This document shows positions 45,214 through 54,471 of a stretch of DNA of 64,000 bases, piece by piece (within the stretch, counting starts at the first letter, position 1; every line of letters starts with the position of its first letter). This DNA is from Phycisphaerae bacterium (GTDB lineage: Bacteria > Planctomycetota > Phycisphaerae > Phycisphaerales > SM1A02), in contig VGXL01000002.1 in NCBI GenBank assembly GCA_016873315.1, positions 1-64,000 of the forward strand. Direction: 5' to 3'. Position numbers and translations under genes: made by a program. The notes below the pieces were generated by a model. The model saw only the letters and a list, made by a program, of their open reading frames with translations, had not been told where the DNA came from and did not search any database.

Positions 45214-45548
45214 ATCCCATCGATCCTCAGCTTCCTCCGGGCGATCCGCTCGTGATGCTTGGCTTGTTGGCGAGCGCCATTCTGTTCGCGGTGGGCATCG
45301 TCGGCTTCCTCAGCCGCCGCAACATGATCACGATGTTCCTGTGCACCGAACTCATGTTCCAAGGTGCCGGGCTCGCCATGATTTCGTACGGACGCCAGCA
45401 CATGGACCTGTCGGGTCAGGTGTTCGTGATCTTCATTCTGACGGTGGCTGCTGCCGAGGCCGCCTTGGCGCTCGGCCTGGTGGTGCTGCTCTACCGACGC
45501 AAGGAAACCCTGAGCGCCGAAGCGTGGAAGGAACTCGCTGAGTCATGA
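45210..45548 (+). CDS. nuoK: NADH-quinone oxidoreductase subunit K
   Basis: 112 residues, three membrane helices. It carries NMITMFLCTELMFQGAGLAM with the conserved proton-path glutamate and VFVIFILTVAAAEAALALGL with the second glutamate, as expected for NuoK (MrpC-like). Part of the complex I membrane arm. It overlaps both neighbours by four bases (ATGA). Confidence 0.95.
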   Translation: MNPIDPQLPPGDPLVMLGLLASAILFAVGIVGFLSRRNMITMFLCTELMFQGAGLAMISYGRQHMDLSGQVFVIFILTVAAAEAALALGLVVLLYRRKETLSAEAWKELAES

Positions 45549-47746
45549 TCGCTGCTCCCGCGATGCTGTCGTCGGTCCTTGCGCTCGCCGAGGGCCCGCT
45601 CGATGCTCACGCCGCACCCGAACTTCGCTGGGCCGGATTGGCCCTGCTGCTGCCCCTGGCCAGCAGCGTGCTGTGCCTGCTGTGCGGTTGGTTGAAGGTG
45701 CGCTCGAAACTCCCCGCGGCGCTCACCATCGCCGCGCTCGGTGGTGCCTTCGCGACGATCCTTCGCCTGCAGGGCACGGTGGGCGAGACACCCGTCGTCG
45801 TCAACCTGTTCGATTGGATCGACTTGACTTGGGGCGACGGCAGCCGCTTCCACGGCTTCACGGCAAATGTTGATCTCTACATCGATCGACTCACCGTCTT
45901 CTGGATGCTCTTCGTCACCGGTCTTGGCACGCTCATCGCGCTGTACGCGAGCGAGTACATGGAGTCGGATGTCGGCAAGGGCTACACGCGCTTCTTCGGC
46001 GCCGTGAGCATCTTCCTCTTCGCGATGGGATGCCTGGTCATGGGCGGCAACCTCGTGATGCTCTACCTCGGTTGGGAAGGTGTGGGTCTGGCGAGCTACC
46101 TGCTCATTGGCTACTACTTCACGAAGCCCGAGGCCGTCGCTGCCGCGAAGAAGGCCTTCATCGTCAACCGCATCGGCGACCTTGGTCTGGCACTCGCGCT
46201 GTTCCTGATCTGGCAGTGCTATGGCACCGTCGAGTACGCAGCGCTCTGGAAGGCGATCGAGGCCGCCCCGGCCAGCAGTGAGTGGACCGCGCAAGCCATT
46301 CCGTGGCTGCTCATGCTTGGTGCGTTCGGCAAGAGCGCCCAATTGCCTCTGTATGTCTGGCTTCCGGATGCGATGGAAGGTCCGACTCCGGTGTCGGCGC
46401 TCATCCATGCCGCGACCATGGTCACGGCTGGCGTCTACCTGATCGCCAGGATGTTCCCGCTCTTCGTCGTCAATCCCGATGCGCTCGCCGCCGTGGCGTG
46501 GGTCGGCGGCCTGACCGCTCTGCTCGCCGCCACGATCGGCATGGCGCAGTACGACATGAAGCGGATCTGGGCGTACTCCACGATCTCCCAGCTGGGGTAC
46601 ATGTTCCTGGGCCTCGGCGTGGGCACGACCTTCGGCGCGTCCTACCACGTCTTCACGCACGCGTTCTTCAAGGCGCTGCTCTTCCTGACCGCCGGAGCCG
46701 TCATGCACGGCTTCGCTGGCCAGCTCGACATTCGCAAGTTGAGCGGACTCCTCAAGGTGCCCGGTTTCCGGCTCGTGAGCGTGCTCGCGGTGCTTGGGTG
46801 CTTCTGGCTCGCTGCGTTCCCGTTCACTGCGGCGTTCTTCAGCAAGGACGAAATCCTGGTTTCGGCGTTCACCGCGAAGGATGATCGTGTGCATCTGCTC
46901 GGATGGATCGGTCTGCTCGTCGCTGCGCTGACCGCGTACTACACCTTCCGCGTTTGCTTCCGGGTCTTCTTCGGACCAGTGAAGTTCGAACCCGGCCATG
47001 AACTCCATGGCCACGACGATCACGACCACGCGCACGATGCGCACGCCCATCACGGCGAGTTCCACCCGCATGGACCTCGCTGGGCGATTCGCGTTCCGCT
47101 CGTCCTCATCGCCATCGGCGCGATCCTCGCTGGCTGGCCGAGCTATCGCACGATGCTCCATCACGACGAGTCGAACTGGGTGAAGACTCAGGTCGCGCAG
47201 TCGAGTGCATTCCAAGGCGTCGCCGCCGAGTCACACGGCTCGCTCGATGGTCACGCAGCCTCCTCGCACGCTTCCGCCCACACTGAAGACGCTCATGCCG
47301 ATCATGGTCACTTGGTCCTTGGCATGGATGCCCACACGGCCGTCGGGCGGCTCGGCTCGCTCGCTTGCATCGTCGGCATCCTGGTGTCGCTCTATGTGCA
47401 CCTGATCAATCGCGGCACCGCCGATGCGTTGCGTCGCACGCTCATGGGCACCGTCGCCACGCGATGGATCGTGGTCGGCGCCGAGCGCAAGTGGATGGTC
47501 GATGAGTTCTACGACTGGGTGATCCGGCTCCCGCTCCGGGTGATCGCGAACATTCTCTCGGCGATCGATGAGTTGCTGCTCGACGCTGGCATCGTGAATG
47601 GCATCGGTGCGCTGCCAGCGGCGGTTGGACGGGTCTTCCGTCCCCTGTACGGCGGTGTGGTGCAGGGCTACGCGGTCACCATGGCCGGCGGCGTGGCACT
47701 GGTCGCAGCATGGGTGATCTGGATCTGGCTGCGGGGAGCGAACTGA
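45545..47746 (+). CDS. nuoL: NADH-quinone oxidoreductase subunit L
   Basis: 733 residues. Antiporter-type core with YLGWEGVGLASYLLIGYYF, MLGAFGKSAQLPLYVWLPDAMEGPTPVSALIH, ATMVTAGVYLIAR and FTHAFFKALLFLTAGAVMH (split here for readability). The C-terminus has the long lateral helix and final anchor typical of NuoL. It pumps protons at the tip of the complex I arm. Two histidine- and aspartate-rich loops (near residues 484-512 and 560-595) are unusual. It overlaps nuoK by four bases and is followed by nuoM after two bases. Confidence 0.95.
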   Translation: MIAAPAMLSSVLALAEGPLDAHAAPELRWAGLALLLPLASSVLCLLCGWLKVRSKLPAALTIAALGGAFATILRLQGTVGETPVVVNLFDWIDLTWGDGSRFHGFTANVDLYIDRLTVFWMLFVTGLGTLIALYASEYMESDVGKGYTRFFGAVSIFLFAMGCLVMGGNLVMLYLGWEGVGLASYLLIGYYFTKPEAVAAAKKAFIVNRIGDLGLALALFLIWQCYGTVEYAALWKAIEAAPASSEWTAQAIPWLLMLGAFGKSAQLPLYVWLPDAMEGPTPVSALIHAATMVTAGVYLIARMFPLFVVNPDALAAVAWVGGLTALLAATIGMAQYDMKRIWAYSTISQLGYMFLGLGVGTTFGASYHVFTHAFFKALLFLTAGAVMHGFAGQLDIRKLSGLLKVPGFRLVSVLAVLGCFWLAAFPFTAAFFSKDEILVSAFTAKDDRVHLLGWIGLLVAALTAYYTFRVCFRVFFGPVKFEPGHELHGHDDHDHAHDAHAHHGEFHPHGPRWAIRVPLVLIAIGAILAGWPSYRTMLHHDESNWVKTQVAQSSAFQGVAAESHGSLDGHAASSHASAHTEDAHADHGHLVLGMDAHTAVGRLGSLACIVGILVSLYVHLINRGTADALRRTLMGTVATRWIVVGAERKWMVDEFYDWVIRLPLRVIANILSAIDELLLDAGIVNGIGALPAAVGRVFRPLYGGVVQGYAVTMAGGVALVAAWVIWIWLRGAN

Positions 47747-47748
47747 AC

Positions 47749-49416
47749 ATGAACCTCATTTGGGCATCGATCCTGATTCCTGTTGCGACCGCTGCGGTGA
47801 TCGCCGTGGCGAACGCCCGGGCTGCGCGAGGCCTGGCTGCGGTTGGCTCGCTCGCCAGCCTCGGCGCTCTCGCCGCGTTTGCGTGGCAGTTCCCGGCGTG
47901 GTCGACCGGGGGCGTCTCGCCCGAGCCCGGCGGTTGCGCGTGGATCGCGTCGATCAACGCCACGCTCGGCATTGGCTTCGATTCAGTCAGCCTTCTGCTC
48001 GCTCTGCTCGAAGCGCTGCTGATCCCGATCTGCGTGATCGGATCTTGGTCCGCCATCACCGATCGCCAGCGTGAGTACTACGGCTGGTTCATGCTGCTCC
48101 ACGCGAGCATTCTGCTGGCCTTCGCGGCGCGCGATGTGCTGCTCTTCTATGTGGGCTACGAGTTCACACTCGTTCCCCTGCTCTTCATCATCGCCATCTG
48201 GGGCGGACCTGAGCGTCGTCAGGCGGCGCACAAGTTGTTCCTCTACACATTCCTTGGATCGCTCTTCTTCCTCGGTTCGATCCTGTTCGTGGGCTGGCAG
48301 CACCATGCCTCGACGGGGCTCTGGAGCTGGGACATGGGCACGCTGTCGAGCTTCGCCAGCACGCGGCTTCCGGCGAACACGCAGTACTGGCTCTTCGCAG
48401 CGCTGCTTGCCGGGTTCGCGGTCAAGGTCCCGCTGTTCCCGGTGCACACCTGGCTGCCTCTGGCCCACAACCAAGCTCCGACGGCCGGTTCGGTCATCCT
48501 CGCGGGCACGCTGCTGAAGCTGGGCACCTACGGCATCTTCCGCCTCGCGCTCCCAATGGCCCCAGAAGGCGGTGCTGCGCTGGCCGTGTTCGCGGCGGTG
48601 CTCTGCACGGTGGCGGTCATCTATGCGGCGCTCATCTGTTGGGTGCAGACCGATGCGAAGAAGTTGGTGGCGTACTCATCCGTGAGCCACCTTGGCATCT
48701 GCATGCTGGGTCTCTTCGCGCTGAACCCGATCGGTGCGCAGGGCAGCGTGCTCTACATGATCAATCACGGTCTCTCGACGGGTGCGCTCTTCCTGCTGAT
48801 TGGCATGGCGTACGAGCGCTACCACGTGAAGGACATGGACCAGATCGGTGGACTGGCCAAGCGCATGCCGGTGTGGGCGTTCTTCATGGTGTTCTTCACG
48901 ATGAGCTCGATCGGTCTGCCCGGGCTCAACGGTTTCGTCGGCGAGTACCTGTGTCTCTTCGGCACATACATCGCCACGGGCGATGCGTCGACCAAGTATC
49001 CCGGGCTGCTCGGTCCAGGCTTCGCACTGGTCGCGGGCACTGGGCTCATCTTGGGCGCGATGTACATGCTGCTGCTCGTCGGTCGGTATGTCTTTGGCCC
49101 GCTGCGCGAACCCAAGGCTGACTCGCACGGCAAGCACGGGCACGATGGATCCCATGGACACGACGCCCATGGCGCTGACCACGGCGATCACGATGGCCAC
49201 GGCGACCTGACTGGTCGCGAGGTCGGGCTGCTGGTGCCCCTGGCACTGGTGTGCCTGTTCATCGGGATCTACCCCAAGCCCATACTGCAGGCGATCGGTC
49301 CTGTGGTGGAGCGCACGCTCGCGCCCTACCCCGCCGCCGTCGAGCGAGCGCTGATGTCCAAGCCGCAGGCGACCGAGGCCGTCCAGGCCCAGGCCAAGGA
49401 GGATGACCGTGGTTGA
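47749..49416 (+). CDS. nuoM: NADH-quinone oxidoreductase subunit M
   Basis: 555 residues from ATG 47749, two bases after the nuoL stop; GGGGAG lies about ten bases upstream. NuoM hallmarks are FYVGYEFTLVPLLFIIAIWG, GFAVKVPLFPVHTWLPLAH, QAPTAGSVILAGTLLKLG and AYSSVSHLGIC. It is an antiporter-like pump subunit of complex I. Near residues 457-486 a His/Gly/Asp-rich loop stands before the last helix, parallel to the one in NuoL. Confidence 0.95.
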   Translation: MNLIWASILIPVATAAVIAVANARAARGLAAVGSLASLGALAAFAWQFPAWSTGGVSPEPGGCAWIASINATLGIGFDSVSLLLALLEALLIPICVIGSWSAITDRQREYYGWFMLLHASILLAFAARDVLLFYVGYEFTLVPLLFIIAIWGGPERRQAAHKLFLYTFLGSLFFLGSILFVGWQHHASTGLWSWDMGTLSSFASTRLPANTQYWLFAALLAGFAVKVPLFPVHTWLPLAHNQAPTAGSVILAGTLLKLGTYGIFRLALPMAPEGGAALAVFAAVLCTVAVIYAALICWVQTDAKKLVAYSSVSHLGICMLGLFALNPIGAQGSVLYMINHGLSTGALFLLIGMAYERYHVKDMDQIGGLAKRMPVWAFFMVFFTMSSIGLPGLNGFVGEYLCLFGTYIATGDASTKYPGLLGPGFALVAGTGLILGAMYMLLLVGRYVFGPLREPKADSHGKHGHDGSHGHDAHGADHGDHDGHGDLTGREVGLLVPLALVCLFIGIYPKPILQAIGPVVERTLAPYPAAVERALMSKPQATEAVQAQAKEDDRG

Positions 49417-50995
49417 CATGAGCCAGACGGTGGCGCTGCTCGCACCGGAGATCGTGCTGTTTGTGGCCTCGATGCTCGTGGCCGTGTTGGGGCTTTCGCG
49501 TTCGACCGGCGTGCGCTCGCTCGTGCCGTGGGTCTGCGTCGTGGCGCTGATCGGATCGATCCTTGCGCTCGATGCGGTGTGGACGCCCGAACGAATCCAG
49601 GGGGCACGCCTGCTCTTCCCGATGCTGGGCAAGTACGGCAAGACCATCGTTGCGCTCATCGGCATCGGCCTCGTGGCCGTGTCGGCTGGCTCGATCGATC
49701 GTCGGTACGAAGAGGCCGTCGCACGCGGTCGCGCGTCCTTCGATGCACTGCGCGTCGTGCGCGGTGAGTACTACGCGTTCCTCCTGCTCAGCCTGACTGG
49801 TGCGATGCTCGTCATGAGCGCGCCGGACCTCATCTGGCTCTTCCTCGGCCTTGAACTGGTCAGCCTGCCGACCTACATCATGGTGGCGGTCGCGCGCACC
49901 GGGCGTCGCAGCATGGAAGCCGCGATGAAGTACTTCTTCCTCGGCGCGCTGGCGACGGGCATCACGCTCTACGGTTTCGCGATGCTGTACGGCGCGACCG
50001 GCACCATGCAGCTCATTCCGATGCGGGATGTGCTCGTGGCACAGGCCGCCGTCGGCGGTCTGAGCACGACGGCCATCGTGGGGACGATCCTGACGGTGCT
50101 TGGACTGTGCTTCAAGCTGGCTGCAGTGCCGATGCACTTCTACGCGCCGGATGTGTACGAAGGGGCGCCACTGCCGGTCACCGCGTTTCTTTCGTTCACG
50201 CCCAAGATCGCTGGCTTCTCCGCGCTCATCACGGTGCTCGGGATCGTGGGCTGGTCGGGCCACGCGATGGTCGATCACGACGGCGTTCGCATCGCGTATG
50301 AAGGGCTGCCGCAACCGATCACGGCGGTGCTCTGGATGGTGGCTGCGCTCACGATGTTCTTGGGCAACATCGGCGGCATCCTGCAGACGAGCCTCAAGCG
50401 AACGCTTGCGTATTCGTCGATCGCCAACAGCGGCTACATGCTCGTTGGCGTGATCATCGGACCCAAGGGCGGGATCGGTGCGATGTACCTGTTCATGCTC
50501 GGCTACGGCGTCATGACCGTGGCAACCTTTGGCGTGCTCGCGGCGCTCGAACGCAAGGGCGAAGAAGTCGACAGTTTCGAGTCGCTCGCAGGACTGCGCG
50601 CGTCGCACCCCTGGCTTGCGTTCCTGCTCACGGTCAGCGCGCTGAGCTTGATCGGCGTTCCGCCGCTCTTCGGTGCGCTGGCCAAGATCGTGTTGGTCTT
50701 CGTCGCCTTCGAGGGTGGCCAAGCCACACTCGCGGGTGTGCTGCTGCTGAACACCGCCATCGGCGCGGTCTACTACCTGCGCTTTGTCGGAGCGGCGGTC
50801 GTCAACCCGATCAACGCCAAGAGCCAAGAGGTCGTCACCGTCTCGCATCGATGGCCCAAGGTTGCAGCGGTCGTGGCTGGCCTTGGCCTCATCGTCCTGC
50901 CGGCATTCCTCAGCCGACTCGTCGATGCCAGCGCGACCACGGTCAACGGTTACATCGACTACGGCGAAACTGTGGCGAGCGAATCCAAGCGCTGA
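49409..50995 (+). CDS. nuoN: NADH-quinone oxidoreductase subunit N
   Basis: 528 residues. Possible starts are ATG 49403, GTG 49409 and ATG 49418. AAGGAGG at 49396-49402 touches the first ATG, is six bases from the GTG and 15 from the second ATG, so the GTG is the best fit. The NuoN pattern is clear: LIWLFLGLELVSLPTYIMVA, AAMKYFFLGALATGITLYGF, AAVPMHFYAPDVYEGAPLPV and LAYSSIANSGYMLVG. It is the third antiporter-like subunit of complex I and the last gene of the operon. Confidence 0.94.
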   Translation: MVDMSQTVALLAPEIVLFVASMLVAVLGLSRSTGVRSLVPWVCVVALIGSILALDAVWTPERIQGARLLFPMLGKYGKTIVALIGIGLVAVSAGSIDRRYEEAVARGRASFDALRVVRGEYYAFLLLSLTGAMLVMSAPDLIWLFLGLELVSLPTYIMVAVARTGRRSMEAAMKYFFLGALATGITLYGFAMLYGATGTMQLIPMRDVLVAQAAVGGLSTTAIVGTILTVLGLCFKLAAVPMHFYAPDVYEGAPLPVTAFLSFTPKIAGFSALITVLGIVGWSGHAMVDHDGVRIAYEGLPQPITAVLWMVAALTMFLGNIGGILQTSLKRTLAYSSIANSGYMLVGVIIGPKGGIGAMYLFMLGYGVMTVATFGVLAALERKGEEVDSFESLAGLRASHPWLAFLLTVSALSLIGVPPLFGALAKIVLVFVAFEGGQATLAGVLLLNTAIGAVYYLRFVGAAVVNPINAKSQEVVTVSHRWPKVAAVVAGLGLIVLPAFLSRLVDASATTVNGYIDYGETVASESKR

Positions 50996-51060
50996 TGGGC
51001 CTGAGCGGCTCGACGAAGGCCGTTGGTTATGGTGGGTCTGCGTGCGCCAAGGCGACTCGC

Positions 51061-51066
51061 TATACT
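51061..51066 (+). promoter_or_regulatory. TATACT -10 element of tRNA-Arg
   Basis: TATACT 12 bases before the mature tRNA 5' end. The -35 region (TCTGCG or nearby) is poor. Confidence 0.5.
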
Positions 51067-51078
51067 CGCCGCCCCGCT

Positions 51079-51152
51079 GCGACTGTAGCTCAATTGGATA
51101 GAGCATCGGTCTACGAAACCGAAGGTTGATGGTTCGAGCCCATCCAGTCGCG
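51079..51152 (+). tRNA. tRNA-Arg (anticodon ACG)
   Basis: A 74-base cloverleaf. Acceptor GCGACTG/CAGTCGC, D arm GCTC...GAGC, anticodon stem TCGGT/ACCGA around CTACGAA (anticodon ACG, normally edited to ICG and reading CGU/CGC/CGA), T stem GATGG/CCATC around TTCGAGC, discriminator G, no encoded CCA. It lies between nuoN and polX. Confidence 0.95.
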
Positions 51153-51197
51153 TTCGACGCCCCCGCCGCCGGGGGCGTTGTCGTGCAAGGAGGTCCC

Positions 51198-52943
51198 ATG
51201 GGCAACGAGGACATCGTGCGACTGTTCGAGGAGTTCGCTGTACTGCTCGAACTCACGGGGGCAAACTCGTTCCGCGTGCTGGCCAATGCCAAGGTTGCTC
51301 GCGCTGCCGAGGCATCGACCATCGATCTCGTCCACCTCGCGCGGAGCGACCCGAAGGCGCTCTCGAACATCGATGGCATCGGTGGCGGAAGCGCCGCCAA
51401 GATCGTCGAATTCGTGACGACTGGCGCCGTCAAGGAACTCATCGAACTTCGGACGCAGGTTCCGGCGGGTCTTCCGGCGCTGCTCGGGCTGCCAGGGGTC
51501 GGTCCCAAGTCAGTCCGGCTGCTGTGGCAGGAGCGCGGGATCGTCGACCTTGCATCGCTTGAGTCGGCACTCGCCGAGGGCCGTCTGCAGGGGCTGGCCG
51601 GTTTCGGGCCCAAGAAGATCCAGAATCTTCACGATGGCATTGCCTTCTTGAAGACGGCCGTCGGCCGTGTGCGCATCGATGACGCCCTCGTGGTGGCCGA
51701 GTCCGCCATCACCCACCTCCGCGACGCTGGAGTTGTGGATCAGATCGAGTTCGCGGGCAGTCTTCGGCGTGGCAAGGAGACGATCGGCGATGTGGACCTG
51801 GTGGCCGTTGCGGCCAACGCCCCGCGAGCGATGGAGTCCTTCTGCTCGATGCCGGGCGTGGCCAAGGTGCTGGTCACTGGGCCAACCAAGTCCAGCGTTC
51901 GCATGGAGGATGGGATTCAGGTCGACCTTCGCATCGTTCCTGAACATGCCTTCGGCGCAGCACTGCTCTACTTCACGGGAAGCAAGGAGCACAATGTCCT
52001 CTTGCGTGGACGCGCGCAGCAGCGTGGGCTCAGATTGAACGAGTACGGACTCTTTGAAGACGATGGGCTCGATGCGCCCCAAGACCGCCGCGCGCCGCTT
52101 GCCTCACGGACGGAGAAGGAACTCTACGAAGCGCTCGGACTCGCCTGGGCCGAGCCCGAACTCCGCGAGGTGCGACCGCTCGACGAGGTCTGTGGCCATG
52201 CACCGCTCGTGACCGTCGCCGACATCCGCGCGGAACTGCATGCGCACACCACCGAGAGCGACGGGTCGATGCCACTGCTCGAACTCGTGCAGCGTGCGAA
52301 GGACCGTGGGTTCCACACCCTCGCCGTCACCGATCACTCGCGATCGAGCGTGCAGGCCAATGGCCTGTCCATCGATCGGCTCCTGCGGCAGATCGACGCC
52401 GTGCGCGAGGCCGAGGCTCGCGTGGGCGGCATTCGCGTTCTGGCTGGCTCCGAGGTGGACATCCTCGTCGACGGCAGCTTGGACTACCCAGACGATGTGC
52501 TTGCGCAACTCGATCTGGTCGTGGCCAGTCCGCACGCAAGTTTGAGGCAGGCACCTGATCTGGCCACGGCTCGGCTCGTGCGCGCCGCGCGCCACCCGCT
52601 TGTGCACATCCTTGGGCATCCGACCGGTCGGCTCGTCAATGGCCGCCCGGGGCTTGAGCTCGACATGCACGCCGTGATTGCGGCGGCGCGCGAGTCGGGC
52701 GTCGCCCTGGAGATCAACGCGCATCCCGCGCGCCTGGATCTTCGCGACCTGCACGCCCGCATGGCGATCGAAGCCGGAGTGCCGCTTGCGATCGATTGCG
52801 ATGTGCACGCGCGTGACGGCTTCGATGTGCTTGGTTACGGCGTGCAGGTTGCCCGTCGCGCGGGTGCCGGCCCGGAACAGGTCATCAATGCCTGGGATGC
52901 AGCACGGCTCCATGCGTGGATCGCCGCCCGCCGCGGCCGTTGA
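51198..52943 (+). CDS. polX: Bacterial DNA polymerase X with PHP domain
   Basis: 581 residues from ATG 51198, with AAGGAGG four bases upstream. The N-terminal helix-hairpin-helix segments (NIDGIGGGSAAKIVEF, LLGLPGVGPKSVRLLW) precede the nucleotidyltransferase core GSLRRGKETIGDVDLV. The C-terminal PHP domain has AELHAHTTESDGSM, AVTDHSRSS and ILGHPTGR. Family X polymerases of this layout fill short gaps in base-excision and end-joining repair, and the PHP part gives 3'-5' exonuclease or AP-endonuclease activity. It lies between tRNA-Arg and ffh, all on the same strand. Confidence 0.93.
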   Translation: MGNEDIVRLFEEFAVLLELTGANSFRVLANAKVARAAEASTIDLVHLARSDPKALSNIDGIGGGSAAKIVEFVTTGAVKELIELRTQVPAGLPALLGLPGVGPKSVRLLWQERGIVDLASLESALAEGRLQGLAGFGPKKIQNLHDGIAFLKTAVGRVRIDDALVVAESAITHLRDAGVVDQIEFAGSLRRGKETIGDVDLVAVAANAPRAMESFCSMPGVAKVLVTGPTKSSVRMEDGIQVDLRIVPEHAFGAALLYFTGSKEHNVLLRGRAQQRGLRLNEYGLFEDDGLDAPQDRRAPLASRTEKELYEALGLAWAEPELREVRPLDEVCGHAPLVTVADIRAELHAHTTESDGSMPLLELVQRAKDRGFHTLAVTDHSRSSVQANGLSIDRLLRQIDAVREAEARVGGIRVLAGSEVDILVDGSLDYPDDVLAQLDLVVASPHASLRQAPDLATARLVRAARHPLVHILGHPTGRLVNGRPGLELDMHAVIAAARESGVALEINAHPARLDLRDLHARMAIEAGVPLAIDCDVHARDGFDVLGYGVQVARRAGAGPEQVINAWDAARLHAWIAARRGR

Positions 52944-52970
52944 GCGAACCCGGGCTACCATCAGCCGACC

Positions 52971-54449
52971 ATGTTTGAAAGCCTCACCGATCGCCTCGGG
53001 TCAGCTCTGCGCAATCTCTCGGGCCGTGGCCGCATCAGCGAGTCCAATGTGCGCGAGGTCATGGGCGAGGTTCGCACGGCGTTGCTCGAGGCCGATGTGC
53101 AACAGAACCTCGTCGATGAGTTTTGTGCGGCGGTCGTGCAGGATGCGCTCGGCGCCGAGGTCACCAAGAGCCTGCAACCCGCGCAGCAGATGGTGGGCAT
53201 CGTGCACAAGCGCCTGGTCTCGCTCATGGGGCCCGGCGAGTCCGGCATCCCGCTCGTCGAGCCTGGTCCGACCGTCATCCTGATGTGCGGGCTGCAGGGC
53301 TCTGGCAAGACGACCACCTGCGGCAAGCTTGCCGCATGGCTGAAGCGTCGAGGCAAGAATGTCATGCTCGCCGCGTGCGATCTGCAGCGCCCAGCGGCCG
53401 TCGAGCAGCTCCGGGTGGTGGCCGAGGGTGTGCAAGCGGCTTCGGGTGGCGCTCGCTGCGCCTACTACGGCGAGCCTGAGCGTTGCGCGGAGTATGGCAA
53501 GGCTCTTGGGGTCGCGGTTCAGGTCGCGCAGCGCGCGCTCAAGGCCGCGCGCGACGGTGGATACGACGTCCTGATCGTCGACACCGCTGGCCGGCTCCAT
53601 GTGAACGATGAGCTCATGCGCGAGCTGGAGTCGGTCGATCGCGCCGTCTGCGCCCACGAGAAGTTGCTCGTCATCGATGCGATGACCGGGCAGGACGCGC
53701 TCGCGAGTGCGAAGGCGTTCCACGCCCGACTCGCGGTTGATGGCCTCATCCTGACGAAGTTCGACTCCGACACGCGCGGCGGCGCCGCGTTGACGGCGCG
53801 CAAAGTCACGGGTGCACCGATCAAGTTCATCGGGACTGGCGAGAAGCTCGATGCGCTTGATGAGTTCGATCCCGAGCGCATCGCAGGCCGCATTCTGGGC
53901 ATGGGCGACGTCGTCTCGCTCGTCGAAAAGGCCCAGCAGGAAGTCAGCGAGGAGGAAGCGCAGCGGCTGAGCGATCGCATGGCCAAGGGCGAGTTCTCGC
54001 TCGATGACTTCCTCTCGCAGCTCAAGACGATTCGCCGCATGGGGCCCTTGAAGCAGATCCTCGGACTGCTGCCTGGCGTGGGCAGCGCGCTCAAGGGGAT
54101 CGACATCGATGACACGCAGCTCAACCGACTCGAGGGCATGGTCAACAGCATGACCCGCCGCGAGCGGAACGATCTCGCGGTCCTCAATCCGAGCCGAACC
54201 CGTCGCATCGCCAAGGGAAGCGGATCGAAGCCCGAAGATGTGTCGCGACTTGCCAAGCAATTCGAAGGCATGCAGAAGATGATGAAGCAGATGGCCGGCA
54301 TGGGCGCTCTGGGGCGGATGCAGGCGATGAAGCAGATGGGTTCGATGCAGCCCGGCATGGGCGGCATGCCCGGGTTCAATCCCCTTGCGCGTGGCTCAAC
54401 GAAGACGGCGAGCCCGAAGGATCGATTCCGCAAGGCGAAGAAACGCTGA
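52971..54449 (+). CDS. ffh: Signal recognition particle protein Ffh
   Basis: 492 residues. The N domain is followed by the GTPase with GLQGSGKTTTCGKLA (about 104-118), LAACDLQRPAAVEQL, DTAGRLHVND and LTKFDSDTRGGAAL. The C-terminal M domain is rich in methionine (MKQMAGMGALGRMQAMKQMG) and binds signal sequences and SRP RNA. It targets membrane proteins co-translationally together with FtsY. TACCAT lies nine bases before the start. Convergent with the AI-2E-family gene. Confidence 0.96.
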   Translation: MFESLTDRLGSALRNLSGRGRISESNVREVMGEVRTALLEADVQQNLVDEFCAAVVQDALGAEVTKSLQPAQQMVGIVHKRLVSLMGPGESGIPLVEPGPTVILMCGLQGSGKTTTCGKLAAWLKRRGKNVMLAACDLQRPAAVEQLRVVAEGVQAASGGARCAYYGEPERCAEYGKALGVAVQVAQRALKAARDGGYDVLIVDTAGRLHVNDELMRELESVDRAVCAHEKLLVIDAMTGQDALASAKAFHARLAVDGLILTKFDSDTRGGAALTARKVTGAPIKFIGTGEKLDALDEFDPERIAGRILGMGDVVSLVEKAQQEVSEEEAQRLSDRMAKGEFSLDDFLSQLKTIRRMGPLKQILGLLPGVGSALKGIDIDDTQLNRLEGMVNSMTRRERNDLAVLNPSRTRRIAKGSGSKPEDVSRLAKQFEGMQKMMKQMAGMGALGRMQAMKQMGSMQPGMGGMPGFNPLARGSTKTASPKDRFRKAKKR

Positions 54450-54471
54450 CCGCACGCGGGGGCGTCGCCCG

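Noticed and set aside
45491-47215. 574-codon antisense frame over nuoK and nuoL
   Set aside because: The sense strand encodes certain complex I subunits in overlapping operon order; the antisense product is low-complexity Arg/Glu/His.
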